Shown here in pieces: positions 63,904-64,000 of a DNA stretch of 64,000 bases. Location of the stretch: the NCBI RefSeq assembly GCF_000316575.1, contig NC_019682.1:6187501-6251500 (forward strand). The letters run 5' to 3'. The position numbers were made by a program, and so were the translations under genes. Positions within the stretch are counted from its first letter, which is position 1; the number at the start of each line of letters is the position of its first letter. Below the pieces are notes generated by a model, which saw only the letters and a list, made by a program, of their open reading frames with translations, had not been told where the DNA came from and searched no databases. This DNA comes from Calothrix sp. PCC 7507 (GTDB lineage Bacteria; Cyanobacteriota; Cyanobacteriia; Cyanobacteriales; Nostocaceae).

Positions 63904-64000
63904 CCTTGACCCTTGACCCTTGATAAAATTCTGTAGCTGAGATTGCACAAAAAAGCTACTTAAATCTGGATTTAAACTACGGATATCTGATTTTTGGCTC

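Overview
The window looks like chromosome of a filamentous, probably heterocyst-forming cyanobacterium (Nostoc/Anabaena group). The evidence is photosynthesis genes (the petM 3' end, a Ycf39-like protein, nblR, chlM), many copies of the HIP1 octamer GCGATCGC, and abundant 7-bp short tandem repeats (STRRs such as GTTAACA, TTGACTC, GGGGATT) plus MITE-like inverted repeats between genes, all typical of Nostocales. No rRNA, CRISPR array or replication origin was seen.

Layout. 1-4.9 kb: petM end, Ycf39-like reductase, NAD kinase, NblR-type regulator, a DUF192 lipoprotein and a DUF2949 small protein. 5-9 kb: class V aminotransferase (minus) and an osmoprotectant-type ABC importer whose permease and binding protein are fused. 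9-12.3 kb (minus): DUF427 protein, OvoA-like sulfoxide synthase and EgtD, together a likely ergothioneine pathway. 12.3-13.5 kb: gene-free block packed with MITE-like repeats. 13.5-16.5 kb (minus): DUF5340-like protein, trpC, lpdA. 17-22.4 kb: SWIM zinc-finger protein, a 10-copy 21-bp tandem repeat, sucrose synthase. 22.7-25.1 kb: broken IS200/IS605 element (frameshifted tnpA, 5'-truncated tnpB) enclosing a translationally coupled pair of unknown genes, one of them with a signal peptide. 25.2-30.7 kb: three two-component genes. 30.7-36.3 kb: BMP-type binding lipoprotein, FMN reductase, half-size TSUP permease, two Uma2 proteins, and a ParD/ParE module whose toxin has an internal stop.

36.4-50.5 kb: GH57/DUF3536 protein, Ca2+/H+ antiporter, two single-domain peptidoglycan-binding proteins, GNAT acetyltransferase, glycerol kinase, a duplicated winged-helix-like protein with a zinc-ribbon partner, an NrdG-like radical SAM protein, a nucleotidyltransferase, DUF423 protein and chlM. 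50.6-51.8 kb is a scar of mobile DNA: tRNA-Cys, clustered GGGGTAAA repeats, a frameshifted N-terminal integrase remnant and a decayed vapBC-like module. 51.8-56.5 kb: VOC protein, a serine-recombinase-like protein lacking catalytic arginines, AraC regulator, DUF3291-like protein, and a cassette of four small unknown genes ending in a DUF697-like protein. 56.6-64 kb: catalase, a C5 DNA methyltransferase with a downstream partner (putative restriction-modification pair), a DGAT2/PlsC-like acyltransferase and D-Ala-D-Ala ligase.

Housekeeping genes are intact and mostly in single-gene or short units. The accessory material sits in three places, around 22.7-25.1, 34.5-36.3 and 50.7-61.6 kb, where most of the broken genes and unrecognised genes lie. 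All family assignments come from reading motifs by eye; no database search was run.
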